Positions 34,644 to 43,369 of a DNA stretch of 64,000 nucleotides are shown one piece after another (the stretch's first letter is position 1; each line of letters opens with the position of its first letter). The notes under the pieces were generated by a model, which was not told the DNA's origin, ran no database searches, and saw nothing but the letters and a program-made list of their open reading frames with translations. Origin of the DNA: JBGSTR01 sp963707135 (GTDB taxonomy: Bacteria > Pseudomonadota > Gammaproteobacteria > Chromatiales > Chromatiaceae); contig CAVPOY010000040.1 of NCBI GenBank assembly GCA_963707135.1, positions 1 through 64,000 of the forward strand, given 5' to 3'. A program made the translations under genes and the position numbers.

Positions 34644-36050
34644 ATGTTTGAATCGACAGCCGGTGACCTGACGCCACCCTCGGCCGACATCGCGCTGGAC
34701 GATCTGCGCGTACCCCCGCACAACATCCACGCCGAGCAATCTCTGCTGGGCGGCCTGATGCTCGACAACAGCACCTGGGACCGCATCGCCGACGTGGTCG
34801 TCGAGCGCGACCTGTACCGGCGCGAGCACCGGCTGATTTTCCGAGCCATTGCGAAGCTGGCCGAGGCGGATCAGCCCTTCGACGTCGTCACGCTGGCCGA
34901 GACCCTGGAGCGGAACGACCAGCTCGAGCAAGCCGGCGGCCTGCCTTACCTGGGAACGCTTTCCAGCGAGACGCCGAGCGCGGCCAACATCAAGGCCTAC
35001 GCGCGGATCGTGCGTCAGACCTCGGTGCTGCGTCAGATGATCAGCGCCGGCACCGAGATCGCCGACAGCGGCTACAACCCCCAAGGTCGGGACGCCGCGG
35101 AGCTGCTCGACGACGCCGAGCGGCGGGTGTTCGAGATCGCCGAGCAGGAGTCCCGGGGCGGTGGCGGTTTCCAGCCCATCAAGACCCTGCTCGGGCGGGC
35201 GGTGGAGCGGATCGACGCCCTCTATCAGCGCGACGAGCCAATCACCGGGCTCGCCACCGGCTTCACCGACTTCGACATGATGACATCCGGTTTGCAGCCG
35301 TCGGACCTGATCATCGTCGCCGGCCGCCCGTCGATGGGCAAGACCAGCTTCGCGATGAACCTGGCCGAGCACGCGGGGATCCAGACCCGGCGTCCGGTGG
35401 CCGTGTTCAGCATGGAGATGCCCGGCGACGCGCTCGCCATGCGCATGATGTCCTCCCTCGGCCGGATCGACCAGCATCGGGTACGCACCGGGAAGCTCGA
35501 GGAAGACGAGTGGCCGCGCCTGACCTCGGCGGTGAACATCCTGGCCGCCGCCCCGATGTTCATCGACGACACGCCGGCCCTGTCGCCGACCGAGCTGCGC
35601 GCACGGGCCCGGCGTCTGAAGCGCGAGCAGTCCGACCTGGGCCTGATCGTCATAGACTATCTGCAGCTGATGCAGGCGCCCGGGGTCGGAGAGAACCGCG
35701 CCACCGAGATCTCGGCCATCTCCCGCTCGCTGAAGGCGCTCGCCAAGGAGCTCAGCGTACCGGTGATCGCGCTGTCCCAGCTCAATCGAAGCCTTGAGCA
35801 ACGGCCGAACAAGCGGCCGGTCATGTCCGACCTGAGAGAGTCTGGCGCCATCGAGCAGGATGCGGACCTGATCGTGTTCATCTATCGCGACGAGGTCTAC
35901 AACCCGGAAAGCAAGGACAAGGGCGTGGCCGAAATTATCATCGGCAAGCAGCGCAACGGTCCCATCGGCACCGTCAAGCTCACTTTCCTCGGCAAGTACA
36001 CCAAGTTCGAGAGCTACATCGACAGCTACTACGGCGAAGAAGGGCAATGA
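34644..36050 (+). CDS. dnaB: Replicative DNA helicase DnaB
   Basis: 468-residue hexameric helicase that unwinds the fork. The N-terminal primase-binding domain contains PPHNIHAEQSLLGGLML. The RecA-like domain has Walker A AGRPSMGKTSFAMN, Walker B LGLIVIDYLQLM, and the SDLRESGAIEQDADLIVFIYRDE motif with the arginine finger. No intein is present. It lies between rplI and radA; the alanine racemase gene often found between dnaB and radA in Gammaproteobacteria is absent. Confidence 0.98.
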   Translation: MFESTAGDLTPPSADIALDDLRVPPHNIHAEQSLLGGLMLDNSTWDRIADVVVERDLYRREHRLIFRAIAKLAEADQPFDVVTLAETLERNDQLEQAGGLPYLGTLSSETPSAANIKAYARIVRQTSVLRQMISAGTEIADSGYNPQGRDAAELLDDAERRVFEIAEQESRGGGGFQPIKTLLGRAVERIDALYQRDEPITGLATGFTDFDMMTSGLQPSDLIIVAGRPSMGKTSFAMNLAEHAGIQTRRPVAVFSMEMPGDALAMRMMSSLGRIDQHRVRTGKLEEDEWPRLTSAVNILAAAPMFIDDTPALSPTELRARARRLKREQSDLGLIVIDYLQLMQAPGVGENRATEISAISRSLKALAKELSVPVIALSQLNRSLEQRPNKRPVMSDLRESGAIEQDADLIVFIYRDEVYNPESKDKGVAEIIIGKQRNGPIGTVKLTFLGKYTKFESYIDSYYGEEGQ

Positions 36051-36105
36051 GCACCGGGACCCGGCCCCGGTCTGCGCTTCGGCCGCACCCCGGCTGACCT
36101 GATCG

Positions 36106-37473
36106 ATGGCGAAGGGCCCGAAACAGACCGGGATCGCGTTCGTCTGCGGCGCCTGCGGGGCCAGGCACCCGAAGTGGAGCGGGCAGTGCTCGGACTGCGG
36201 GGCCTGGAACTCGATCGAGGAGGTCGCCGCGGCGCCCCGCCGTGGGGAACGCGGTGGTTATACCGGCGGCGCGGGAGGTGTTCGGGTCGAGAACCTGGCC
36301 GAGGTGAGTCCCGAGCAGCGCGAGCGGATCCCGAGCGGAATCGGGGAGCTGGACCGGGTCCTCGGGGGCGGGCTGGTACCGGGCTCGGTCGTGCTTCTGG
36401 GCGGAGACCCGGGCATCGGCAAGTCCACGCTGTTATTGCAGGCCTGCGAGGCCCTCGGTGCCCGCGGCCCGGTGCTCTACGTCAGCGGCGAGGAGTCGCC
36501 GCAGCAGATCGGGTTGCGCGCACGGCGTCTCGGCGTCGCCGGCCATGGCATCCGGCTGCTCGCGGAGACCTGCGTGGAGCGCGTCCTGGCCCATGCGGCC
36601 GAGGAGCAGCCGCGGGTCATGGTGGTGGACTCGATCCAGACCCTGTTCACCGAGCTGCTGGAATCGGCCCCGGGCTCCGTCTCGCAGGTCCGCGAGTCGG
36701 CCGCCCGGCTGGTGCGCTTCGCCAAACAGTCGGACACGGCCGTGTTCCTGGTCGGGCACGTCACCAAGGACGGTGCGCTCGCCGGTCCCCGGGTGCTCGA
36801 GCACATGGTCGATACCGTGCTCTATTTCGAGGGCGAGTCGGGTGGGCCGTTCCGGATGGTGCGGGCTATCAAGAACCGCTTCGGCGCCGTCAACGAGCTC
36901 GGGGTCTTCGCGATGGGCGACCGCGGTCTGCGCGAGGTCCGCAACCCGTCGGCAATCTTCCTGTCCCGGCACGATGAGCCGATCCCGGGAAGCCTGGTGA
37001 TGGTCACCCGGGAGGGGACGCGCCCGCTGCTGGTCGAGGTCCAGGCGCTGGTCGACGAGAGCCCGCTCGCCAACCCCCGGCGCGTCGCCGTGGGCCTGGA
37101 GCAGAACCGGCTCTCGATGCTGCTCGCCGTCCTGCACCGTCACGGCGGCATCGCCATGTTCGATCAGGACGTGTTCGTCAATGTCGTTGGCGGGGTGCGC
37201 ATCGCCGAGACCGCGGCCGATCTGCCGCTGATCATGGCGGTGCTTTCGAGCTTCCGAAACCGGCCGCTGCCGGTGGACTTGGTGGTGTTCGGCGAGGTTG
37301 GACTCTCGGGCGAGGTGCGCCCGGTTCCGAACGGGCCCGACCGCCTGCGCGAGGCGGTGAAGCACGGTATCCGGCGCGCGATCGTACCCGCCGGAAATGT
37401 GCCCAAAGGGGGCGTCGACGGCCTCGAGATAGTGCCGGTGAAGACCCTGTCCGCGGCACTCGAGCGGGTCTGA
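36106..37473 (+). CDS. radA: DNA repair protein RadA (Sms)
   Basis: 455-residue RecA-like helicase that promotes branch migration in recombination. It has an N-terminal zinc finger (CGACGARHPKWSGQCSDC), Walker A GGDPGIGKST, the RadA-specific KNRFG motif and a C-terminal Lon-type domain (LPVDLVVFGEVGLSGEVRPV). The length matches the family. It follows dnaB by about 55 bases and converges with an FHA gene. Confidence 0.97.
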   Translation: MAKGPKQTGIAFVCGACGARHPKWSGQCSDCGAWNSIEEVAAAPRRGERGGYTGGAGGVRVENLAEVSPEQRERIPSGIGELDRVLGGGLVPGSVVLLGGDPGIGKSTLLLQACEALGARGPVLYVSGEESPQQIGLRARRLGVAGHGIRLLAETCVERVLAHAAEEQPRVMVVDSIQTLFTELLESAPGSVSQVRESAARLVRFAKQSDTAVFLVGHVTKDGALAGPRVLEHMVDTVLYFEGESGGPFRMVRAIKNRFGAVNELGVFAMGDRGLREVRNPSAIFLSRHDEPIPGSLVMVTREGTRPLLVEVQALVDESPLANPRRVAVGLEQNRLSMLLAVLHRHGGIAMFDQDVFVNVVGGVRIAETAADLPLIMAVLSSFRNRPLPVDLVVFGEVGLSGEVRPVPNGPDRLREAVKHGIRRAIVPAGNVPKGGVDGLEIVPVKTLSAALERV

Positions 37474-37601
37474 TCTCGAGACCCCGAAAGAGCATTGGAA
37501 CCGCCAGGGCGTATGGAGAAACGAAGTGGGATCACGCCGTCAGCCATCAGCCGCCAGCTAAAAGCGAATTGCCAACGGCCAAGCTTGTCCACGGCCGTTC
37601 G

Positions 37602-38234
37602 CTACGGCTGGCAATAGAACCGCAGGTGCGTCCCGTCGATCTCGATCAGGCTGCCGTTGTTCAGGGCCGCGGGGGCGCCGGCGACGACCGGGGTCCGGTC
37701 CACGCTGACCCGTGAGCGCTCGCCGGCCCGGGCGAGCAGGTAGCCGTCTCTCAGGCGCGCCACCAGAACCTTGTCGGTTTCGCGACGGCTGAGCCGCGTT
37801 ATGCCGCGGGGCAGGGAGATGACGCGGCCGATCTGTGCGCCACTCTGGATCTGGAGATACGCGGGAACGGGGCCACCGGCAGCGGGTGCCGGACCTTGCT
37901 TCCGTGCCTGGCGTCGTGCGGCGTGTTGCGGCACGCTCAGTGCCGCCTTGGCGCCCGAGAAGCCCAGCGTGTGTTTGCCCACCTGGATCAGGTCGCCGTC
38001 GTTCAGCACCGCCGCCTCGACCCGCCGGCCGTTGAGGAATACCCGAAAGCCCGCGTCCAGCGCGGTCAGCATCAACGCGTTAGGCTCGCGGCGGATCTCC
38101 AGGTGCCGGGGCGCCACGGCCAGGCTGTCGATGGGGATGTCGCAGTCCGGCAGGTGTCCGACCAGGATTCGCGGCCGGTCGATTGGATGGACCGACAGCA
38201 ACCGACCCTTGAACCTCAGCGAGAGTCTTCCCAT
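37602..38234 (-). CDS. Forkhead-associated (FHA) domain protein
   Basis: 210 residues from the ATG at 38234. The first FHA domain (about 1-85) has the RILVGHLPDCDI and APRHLEI blocks and NGRRVEAAVLNDGDLIQVG, although the usual GR and SxxH residues are altered (GH and APRH). A second, weaker FHA-like domain follows after an Arg/Ala/Pro linker (IGRVISLPRGITRLSRRE, then NNGSLIEIDGTHLRFY). FHA domains bind phosphothreonine peptides; the altered residues make phosphate binding doubtful. It is downstream of, and on the same strand as, the CorC-like gene, with a gap of about 110 bases. Confidence 0.72.
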   Translation of the reverse strand: MGRLSLRFKGRLLSVHPIDRPRILVGHLPDCDIPIDSLAVAPRHLEIRREPNALMLTALDAGFRVFLNGRRVEAAVLNDGDLIQVGKHTLGFSGAKAALSVPQHAARRQARKQGPAPAAGGPVPAYLQIQSGAQIGRVISLPRGITRLSRRETDKVLVARLRDGYLLARAGERSRVSVDRTPVVAGAPAALNNGSLIEIDGTHLRFYCQP

Positions 38235-38347
38235 CGAGTCCCCCCGGGGCACCAGCCCCTGATAAGCAGGAGGCCTGAAAAATAGCGCCTACGGCGAGCG
38301 CGCCGCGGGAAGCGTGTCGCAGCTTTTGCACCCACGTCCGGGCAGGG

Positions 38348-39643
38348 CTAAGTCTTTGTCAGGCTCTCCTCTTTGCGGCCCTTTCGGGCCGGGATTGGCG
38401 GGATCATTACGACCTTCACGGTGTTTTCGGTCGCCTGGATGACCTCGATCGGGTGGCCCTTCAGCTTGAGGCTGGTTCCCGGTTCCGGGATGGTTTCGAG
38501 ATACTCCAGGATGAGCCCGTTGAGGGTCTTGGGTCCGTGTGTCGGCAGGTCCCAGTGCAGGGCCCGGTTCAGCTCGCGCACACCGATGCTGCAGTCGACG
38601 AGCAGACTGCCGTCCTCGTCCCGGTGGATCTCCGGAATACTGTCGGACGGGTCGGTTGTGAATTCGCCGACGATCTCCTCAAGCAGGTCGGTCAGTGTGA
38701 TGAGCCCCAAAAAGTCGCCGTACTCGTCCACTACAAGGCCGACCTGCCGCTTTCCGCGCTGGAAGTTCAGCAGCTGCTGGTAGAGCGGGGTGCCTTCCGG
38801 GATGAAGTAGGGCTCGCTCGCGGCTTCCCGGAGGCGCTCCTTGCTGAACCCCTTGTCGAGCAGCGCGTGCAGGGCCGAGCGCGCGTGAAACATCCCAATG
38901 ACATTGTCCATGCTGCCGTCAAAGAGCGGCATACGGGTGTAGCTGGCATTGCGGATCGACTCGATGATCTCGTCCTCGCTGTCCTGGATGTCGATGCCCT
39001 CGACTTCGTTGCGCGGGATCATGATGTCCTCTACGGTGGCCCGCTCCAGATCCAGGATTGCGACCAGCATCGACCGGCTGCGCTCCGGGATCATGGCCCC
39101 CGCCTCGTTGACCACGGTGCGCAGCTCCTCGCGGCTCAATGCACTGCCTTGGCCCTCTTGGGGCGAAACCCCGATCAGGCGAAGTAGCCCGTTGGTGAAC
39201 AGATTCACGAACCAGACGATCGGGTAGAGGAGCTTCAGCAGCGGGGCGTAGATGTAGGCGGCGGGGTAGGCGATACGCTCAGGGTGCAGCGTCGCTAGGG
39301 TCTTGGGCGTGACCTCCGAGAAGATCAGGATGGCGAGCGTTAGCAGCCCGGCGGCGATGCCGATCGCGGCCTCGCCGCCGAGGCGTAGAGCGATGATGGT
39401 TGCCAGCGAAGAGGCCAGGATGTTGACGAAGTTGTTCCCGAGCAGGATCAGCCCGATGAGCCGGTCCGGGCGCTCCAGCAGTGCGCGGGCGATACGCGCG
39501 CCGCGGTGGCCATGGTCCGCCCGGTGCTTAAGACGGTAGCGGTTCATGGTCAGCAACGCCGTCTCCGAGCCGGAAAAAAAGGCGGATAGGACGAGCAGAA
39601 GGATAAGCGCGGCAGACAGCCACGCGAGCGGCAAGTCACTCAC
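38348..39643 (-). CDS. CorC/HlyC-family CBS-domain membrane protein (CNNM-like)
   Basis: 431 residues. The DUF21/CNNM membrane domain (about 1-185) has four hydrophobic segments and the conserved SGSETALLTMNRYRLK. Two CBS domains follow (IMIPRNEVEGID and YTRMPLFDGSMDNVIGM; VGLVVDEYGDFLGLITLTDLLEEIVGE), and a CorC_HlyC transporter-associated domain closes the protein. Relatives (YfjD/CorB, CNNM) take part in magnesium efflux or homeostasis, and CBS domains bind adenine nucleotides. The E. coli YfjD assignment is plausible, but the substrate is inferred. Confidence 0.85.
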   Translation of the reverse strand: MSDLPLAWLSAALILLLVLSAFFSGSETALLTMNRYRLKHRADHGHRGARIARALLERPDRLIGLILLGNNFVNILASSLATIIALRLGGEAAIGIAAGLLTLAILIFSEVTPKTLATLHPERIAYPAAYIYAPLLKLLYPIVWFVNLFTNGLLRLIGVSPQEGQGSALSREELRTVVNEAGAMIPERSRSMLVAILDLERATVEDIMIPRNEVEGIDIQDSEDEIIESIRNASYTRMPLFDGSMDNVIGMFHARSALHALLDKGFSKERLREAASEPYFIPEGTPLYQQLLNFQRGKRQVGLVVDEYGDFLGLITLTDLLEEIVGEFTTDPSDSIPEIHRDEDGSLLVDCSIGVRELNRALHWDLPTHGPKTLNGLILEYLETIPEPGTSLKLKGHPIEVIQATENTVKVVMIPPIPARKGRKEESLTKT

Positions 39644-39713
39644 GTCGGGTCCTCGTCGGTACGGATGGCTTAGGTTGCGGAGCCGGGACGACCCGCACGC
39701 GATGGGGCACGGC

Positions 39714-40313
39714 TCAGGCGCTGAAGGTTTCGGTGTGGTAGCGCCATACCCGAAGCGTGCTGCTCCAGTGATCGCGGCTCAGTCCGGCCTTGCGCTTGAG
39801 CTCCTCGAGGAATCGGCGCGGGTCCGGCAGGCTCTGCCAGACCGCGGGCAGAAAGGTGCCTCGTGCCGGTCCGTCCTCCAGGATCAGGCCATCGACGCCC
39901 GGCCGAATCTGACTGAGGAGGTCCTCCTCGTTGTCGAACAGGATGGGCTCCGGCGGGCTCAGGACCGAGACCTCTAGCTCCAGATCGGCGAGCTCGCCGC
40001 TAGCGAGCGGTGGGAATCGGGGGTCCCGGAAGGCGGCCGCGAAGGCGTTGTCGGCGACATCCTGCGCGAGCGGCTGCCCGGGCTCCAGGTGGCCGATGCA
40101 GCCCCGGAGCTCGCCGGATCGGTGCAGGGTCACGAACGCGGCGCCCGGGGCGGCGAGGAGCGGAGGGCAGGCGTCCAGGTCTACGGAGCGCGGTGTTCCG
40201 TGCGCAAGTCCGTGCCGGATCGACGCCCAGGCCAGGTCAAGCAGCCGATGCCGCTCGTCTTCGGTCAGCCGCGGCGGGGCCGGATGCCCGGGTTCAGCCG
40301 AAGGCATAGGCAC
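39714..40313 (-). CDS. amrA: AmmeMemoRadiSam system protein A (AMMECR1 domain)
   Basis: 199 residues with the AMMECR1 signature LRGCIGHLEP and the downstream FPPLASGELADLELEVSVLSPPEPI block. AMMECR1-fold proteins have an unassigned activity; the invariant LRGCIG cysteine suggests catalysis or modification. The start overlaps the end of the Memo gene by 20 bases, so the two are coupled. The third member, a radical SAM enzyme, is divergent at 41181. All three members are present and intact. Confidence 0.9.
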   Translation of the reverse strand: MPMPSAEPGHPAPPRLTEDERHRLLDLAWASIRHGLAHGTPRSVDLDACPPLLAAPGAAFVTLHRSGELRGCIGHLEPGQPLAQDVADNAFAAAFRDPRFPPLASGELADLELEVSVLSPPEPILFDNEEDLLSQIRPGVDGLILEDGPARGTFLPAVWQSLPDPRRFLEELKRKAGLSRDHWSSTLRVWRYHTETFSA

Positions 40314-41082
40314 CGTAACCCACGACGTGATCCCGGGGCCCGGCGGTGTCGCCGGAACTCCGCAGGTCGAGCGTCCGCGCCGAGAGTCCCCGTCGCCGGG
40401 CCTCGATCAGCAGTCCGCGCAACGGCGTACAGCCGCAGGCGCGGCGGTGATCCAGCGCCTCGGGCTCCAGCCGCTCGATGGCGAGCGTCGTCGCGCGGTC
40501 CAACCGGGCGGCCGTGTCGTAGTCGAGGTAGTGACTGAGGTCGGAGCTCACGACGATCAGCGTCTCGTCGCCGCCCCAGAGTCGTTGCAGGACCTCGGCC
40601 ACCGCGTCCGGTGGCGCATCGCCGACCAGTAGTGGCACCAGCCGGAACTCACCGAGAATCGTCTGCAGGAAGGGCAGATGAACCTCCAGGCAGTGCTCGC
40701 CGTCGAAGGGCTCATCGAGCCGCTGAATCTGGGGCAGGTCCGTGATCGACTCCAATGCGTGTCGGTCGATCGTGACCGGACCCAGCGGCGTCAGGAGACG
40801 CTCCGCGACCGGGTAAGCGAGCCCGGTGAAGCCCATCCGGTGGGCCGGCCCGAGCAGGACGACGCGCGTGATCTGTCCCGCCATTGGAGCCAGGGCCGCG
40901 TAGGCGCTGGCGGCGACAGGGCCCGAGTACTGGTAACCGGCGTGGGGCGCGACCAGCGCCTTGAGCCCGGCGACCGGTACGGCATCGGCCTCCGCCAGTA
41001 GCGAGCGGACCTGCCGGCTCAGGGCGCGTGGATCGGCGGGATAGAACAGCCCGGCAACGGTGGGGGCTCGGTCGGTATTCAC
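40294..41082 (-). CDS. amrB: AmmeMemoRadiSam system protein B (Memo-like)
   Basis: 262-residue Memo/dioxygenase-fold protein. The putative metal-binding histidines lie in PHAGYQYSG, LGPAHRMG and SSDLSHY, with a cysteine in ACGCTP near the C-terminus. The fold resembles class III extradiol dioxygenases, but no dioxygenase activity has been assigned to bacterial members to my knowledge. The gene starts 98 bases from the divergent radical SAM gene and overlaps the AMMECR1 gene downstream. Confidence 0.92.
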   Translation of the reverse strand: MNTDRAPTVAGLFYPADPRALSRQVRSLLAEADAVPVAGLKALVAPHAGYQYSGPVAASAYAALAPMAGQITRVVLLGPAHRMGFTGLAYPVAERLLTPLGPVTIDRHALESITDLPQIQRLDEPFDGEHCLEVHLPFLQTILGEFRLVPLLVGDAPPDAVAEVLQRLWGGDETLIVVSSDLSHYLDYDTAARLDRATTLAIERLEPEALDHRRACGCTPLRGLLIEARRRGLSARTLDLRSSGDTAGPRDHVVGYGAYAFG

Positions 41083-41180
41083 GGTTGCTCCAGTCTTGTT
41101 GAGTTCAGACCCGCTACAATTCTAGTCAAACGGGCGGCCTGCCGCGAACCCGCGCGGCCGCTCTCGAATCAGCCGGGGTC

Positions 41181-42260
41181 ATGGACATGCAAGCTCACGC
41201 CACCCAGTTCTGGCACCGCCTCCCGGACGGCCGGGTGCAATGCGACGTCTGCCCTCGCGCGTGCCGACTGCGCGAGGGGCAACAGGGCTTCTGTTTCGTG
41301 CGCGGCTGCCAGGATGGCACGGTGGTTCTCGAGGGATACGGTCGCTCGAGCGGCTTTTGCGTTGATCCCATCGAAAAAAAGCCCTTGAATCATTTCCTCC
41401 CGGGCACGCCGGTCCTGTCGTTCGGAACCGCGGGTTGCAACCTGGCCTGCCGTTTCTGTCAGAACTGGGACATGAGTAAGTCGCGCGAGCAGGATACGCT
41501 CGCGGCGTCGGCGACTCCCGAGGCGATCGCCGCCCGGGCGGCTGAGCTCGGCTGCCGCAGTGTGGCCTATACCTACAATGACCCGGTGATCTTTCTCGAG
41601 TACGCGGTGGACACCGCGGCCGAGTGCCGAAAGCTCGGCATCCGCAATGTCGCCGTGACGGCGGGCTATGTCAGCCCCGGGGCGAGGGAGGCGTTCTTCG
41701 CGGCGATGGATGCTGCCAACGTCGACCTGAAGGCCTTCACGGAGGATTTCTATCGTCGGGTCTGCGGCGGGCATCTGGAGCCGGTGCTTGACACCCTGCG
41801 CTACCTGCGCCGCGAGACCTCGGTCTGGTTCGAGCTGACGACGCTATTGATCCCCGGTTACAACGACGGCGACGCGGAGATCGACGCCATGACCCGCTGG
41901 GTGGTCGACGAACTCGGTGCGGAAGTGCCGATGCACTTCACGGCCTTTCACCCGGACTGGAAGATGAGAGACGTTGCGCCGACGCCGCCGCAGACGCTGA
42001 GCCGGGCGCGCGAGCGGGCGCGCTCGAACGGGTTGCGCTATGTCTACACGGGAAACGTCCACGACCCCGAGGGCGGCAGCACCTGGTGCCACCAGTGCGG
42101 CGCGCTGCTGGTCGAGCGCGACTGGTACGAGCTCGGCACCTGGGGCCTCGATCCGGCAGGATGCTGCCGTGCCTGCGGCACGCCTTGTGCGGGCGTATTC
42201 GAGCCCGCGCCGGGTCGGTGGGGCGCCCGGAGGCTTCCGGTCGCGTTCTCGCAACACTAA
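41181..42260 (+). CDS. amrS: AmmeMemoRadiSam system radical SAM enzyme
   Basis: 359-residue radical SAM protein related to pyruvate formate-lyase activating enzymes. The cluster motif reads CNLACRFC within GTAGCNLACRFCQNWDMSK, and an additional cysteine-rich part at the N-terminus (CDVCPRACRLREGQQGFC) and another at the C-terminus (CHQCG, CCRACGTPC) could bind extra iron-sulfur clusters or zinc. It probably modifies a protein or small molecule together with AmrA and AmrB. Divergent from amrBA with a shared 98-bp promoter region containing a CTACAAT box. Confidence 0.92.
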   Translation: MDMQAHATQFWHRLPDGRVQCDVCPRACRLREGQQGFCFVRGCQDGTVVLEGYGRSSGFCVDPIEKKPLNHFLPGTPVLSFGTAGCNLACRFCQNWDMSKSREQDTLAASATPEAIAARAAELGCRSVAYTYNDPVIFLEYAVDTAAECRKLGIRNVAVTAGYVSPGAREAFFAAMDAANVDLKAFTEDFYRRVCGGHLEPVLDTLRYLRRETSVWFELTTLLIPGYNDGDAEIDAMTRWVVDELGAEVPMHFTAFHPDWKMRDVAPTPPQTLSRARERARSNGLRYVYTGNVHDPEGGSTWCHQCGALLVERDWYELGTWGLDPAGCCRACGTPCAGVFEPAPGRWGARRLPVAFSQH

Positions 42261-42343
42261 GGGTTCCCCGTCGTCGCGACTGGCGCGGTACCAAGTTCCG
42301 CCAAGGTCCGGCATAATCCCGCGCTTTTTACGCGGGGCCGACC

Positions 42344-43258
42344 ATGTTCAAGAATGCCAGGTTTTATCGATTGGAGGCGCCGTTCGGCGCGGACGCCGCG
42401 GAGCTGGAGGCCCGACTGGCGCGGCGCCGCTTCCGCCCTTGCGGCCCCGTCGAGACCTGGACGCTGGGCTGGTCGGCGCCTCTCGGCGAGGATACGGCGG
42501 CCTTGGTCCACGGTGTCGGGGGGTGTCTGATGTTTTGCGCGAGGAAGCAGGAGCGGCTGCTGCCGAGCGCGGCCGTCTCGGAAGCCCTGGACGAGCGCGT
42601 CGCCGACATCGAGACCGCCGAGTCGCGCGATCTGGGGCGCCCCGAGCGTCGCCGGCTGCGCGATCAGATCATTGCCGAGATGCTGCCCCAGGCCTTCACA
42701 CGCTCCAGGCGCACGCTTGGGTATGTCGACACCGAGGCCGGATGGCTGGTGATCGACGCGGCGAGCGAGAAGCAGGCCGACGAGGTCGTCTCCCTGCTGC
42801 GCGAGACGCTGGACACCCTGCCGGCCAGGCCCGCGACCCCTGCGCGGGGTCCGTCGGGAATCCTGACCGCCTGGCTGCTGAGCAACGAGGCACCATCCGA
42901 CTTCGTTCCCGGCGACGCCTGCGAGCTGCGCGATGCCCAGGAGCGGACCAGCGTCGTGCGCTGCAGCGGTCAGGACCTCGGCAGCGAGGAGATACTGACC
43001 CATCTGCGCGCGGGCAAGGAGGTGGTCAAGCTGGCGCTGGAGTGGGACGAACGGCTCAGCTTCGTGCTCGCCGACGACCTGTCCCTGAGGCGCCTGCGGG
43101 TCGGGGACGCGCTCCTGGAGGAGGTCGACGATGGGAACGCCGACCCGGCGGCCCGTCTGGACGCGGAATTCGCTATCATGGCGCTGCAAATGCGCGAGCT
43201 GATCACCCGCCTGGATGCCCTGTTCGGCCTGGCCGGCGAAGACTCGCCCGACGCCTGA
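42344..43258 (+). CDS. rdgC: Recombination-associated protein RdgC
   Basis: 304-residue ring-forming DNA-binding protein that restrains RecA. The start MFKNARFYRL, the LGWSAPLG and ETAESRDLGRPERRRLRDQI blocks, and the C-terminal VKLALEWDERLSFVL and FAIMALQMRELI match the family. It is monocistronic, between amrS and the SAT-APSK gene. A CATAAT box about 30 bases upstream is a possible -10. Confidence 0.93.
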   Translation: MFKNARFYRLEAPFGADAAELEARLARRRFRPCGPVETWTLGWSAPLGEDTAALVHGVGGCLMFCARKQERLLPSAAVSEALDERVADIETAESRDLGRPERRRLRDQIIAEMLPQAFTRSRRTLGYVDTEAGWLVIDAASEKQADEVVSLLRETLDTLPARPATPARGPSGILTAWLLSNEAPSDFVPGDACELRDAQERTSVVRCSGQDLGSEEILTHLRAGKEVVKLALEWDERLSFVLADDLSLRRLRVGDALLEEVDDGNADPAARLDAEFAIMALQMRELITRLDALFGLAGEDSPDA

Positions 43259-43314
43259 GGCAGGGTCGGCCGGCGATTCTGTCGATTCATCTTACAAGCG
43301 CCCGGTGGCGCTGT

Positions 43315-43342
43315 TTGACACCGGCCTGTGAGCAATTAGAGA
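43315..43342 (+). promoter_or_regulatory. Sigma70 promoter of the SAT-APSK gene
   Basis: A perfect TTGACA at 43315-43320, a 16-base spacer and TAGAGA at 43337-43342, about 28 bases before the ATG. The start therefore lies within a very short leader. Confidence 0.55.
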
Positions 43343-43369
43343 ACCATCGAGATACCTGGTACCAAGAGC

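Noticed and set aside
33951..36047. Long minus-strand open frame (698 codons) opposite rplI and dnaB
   Set aside because: Antisense shadow of two ribosomal/replication genes; no domain and no independent support.
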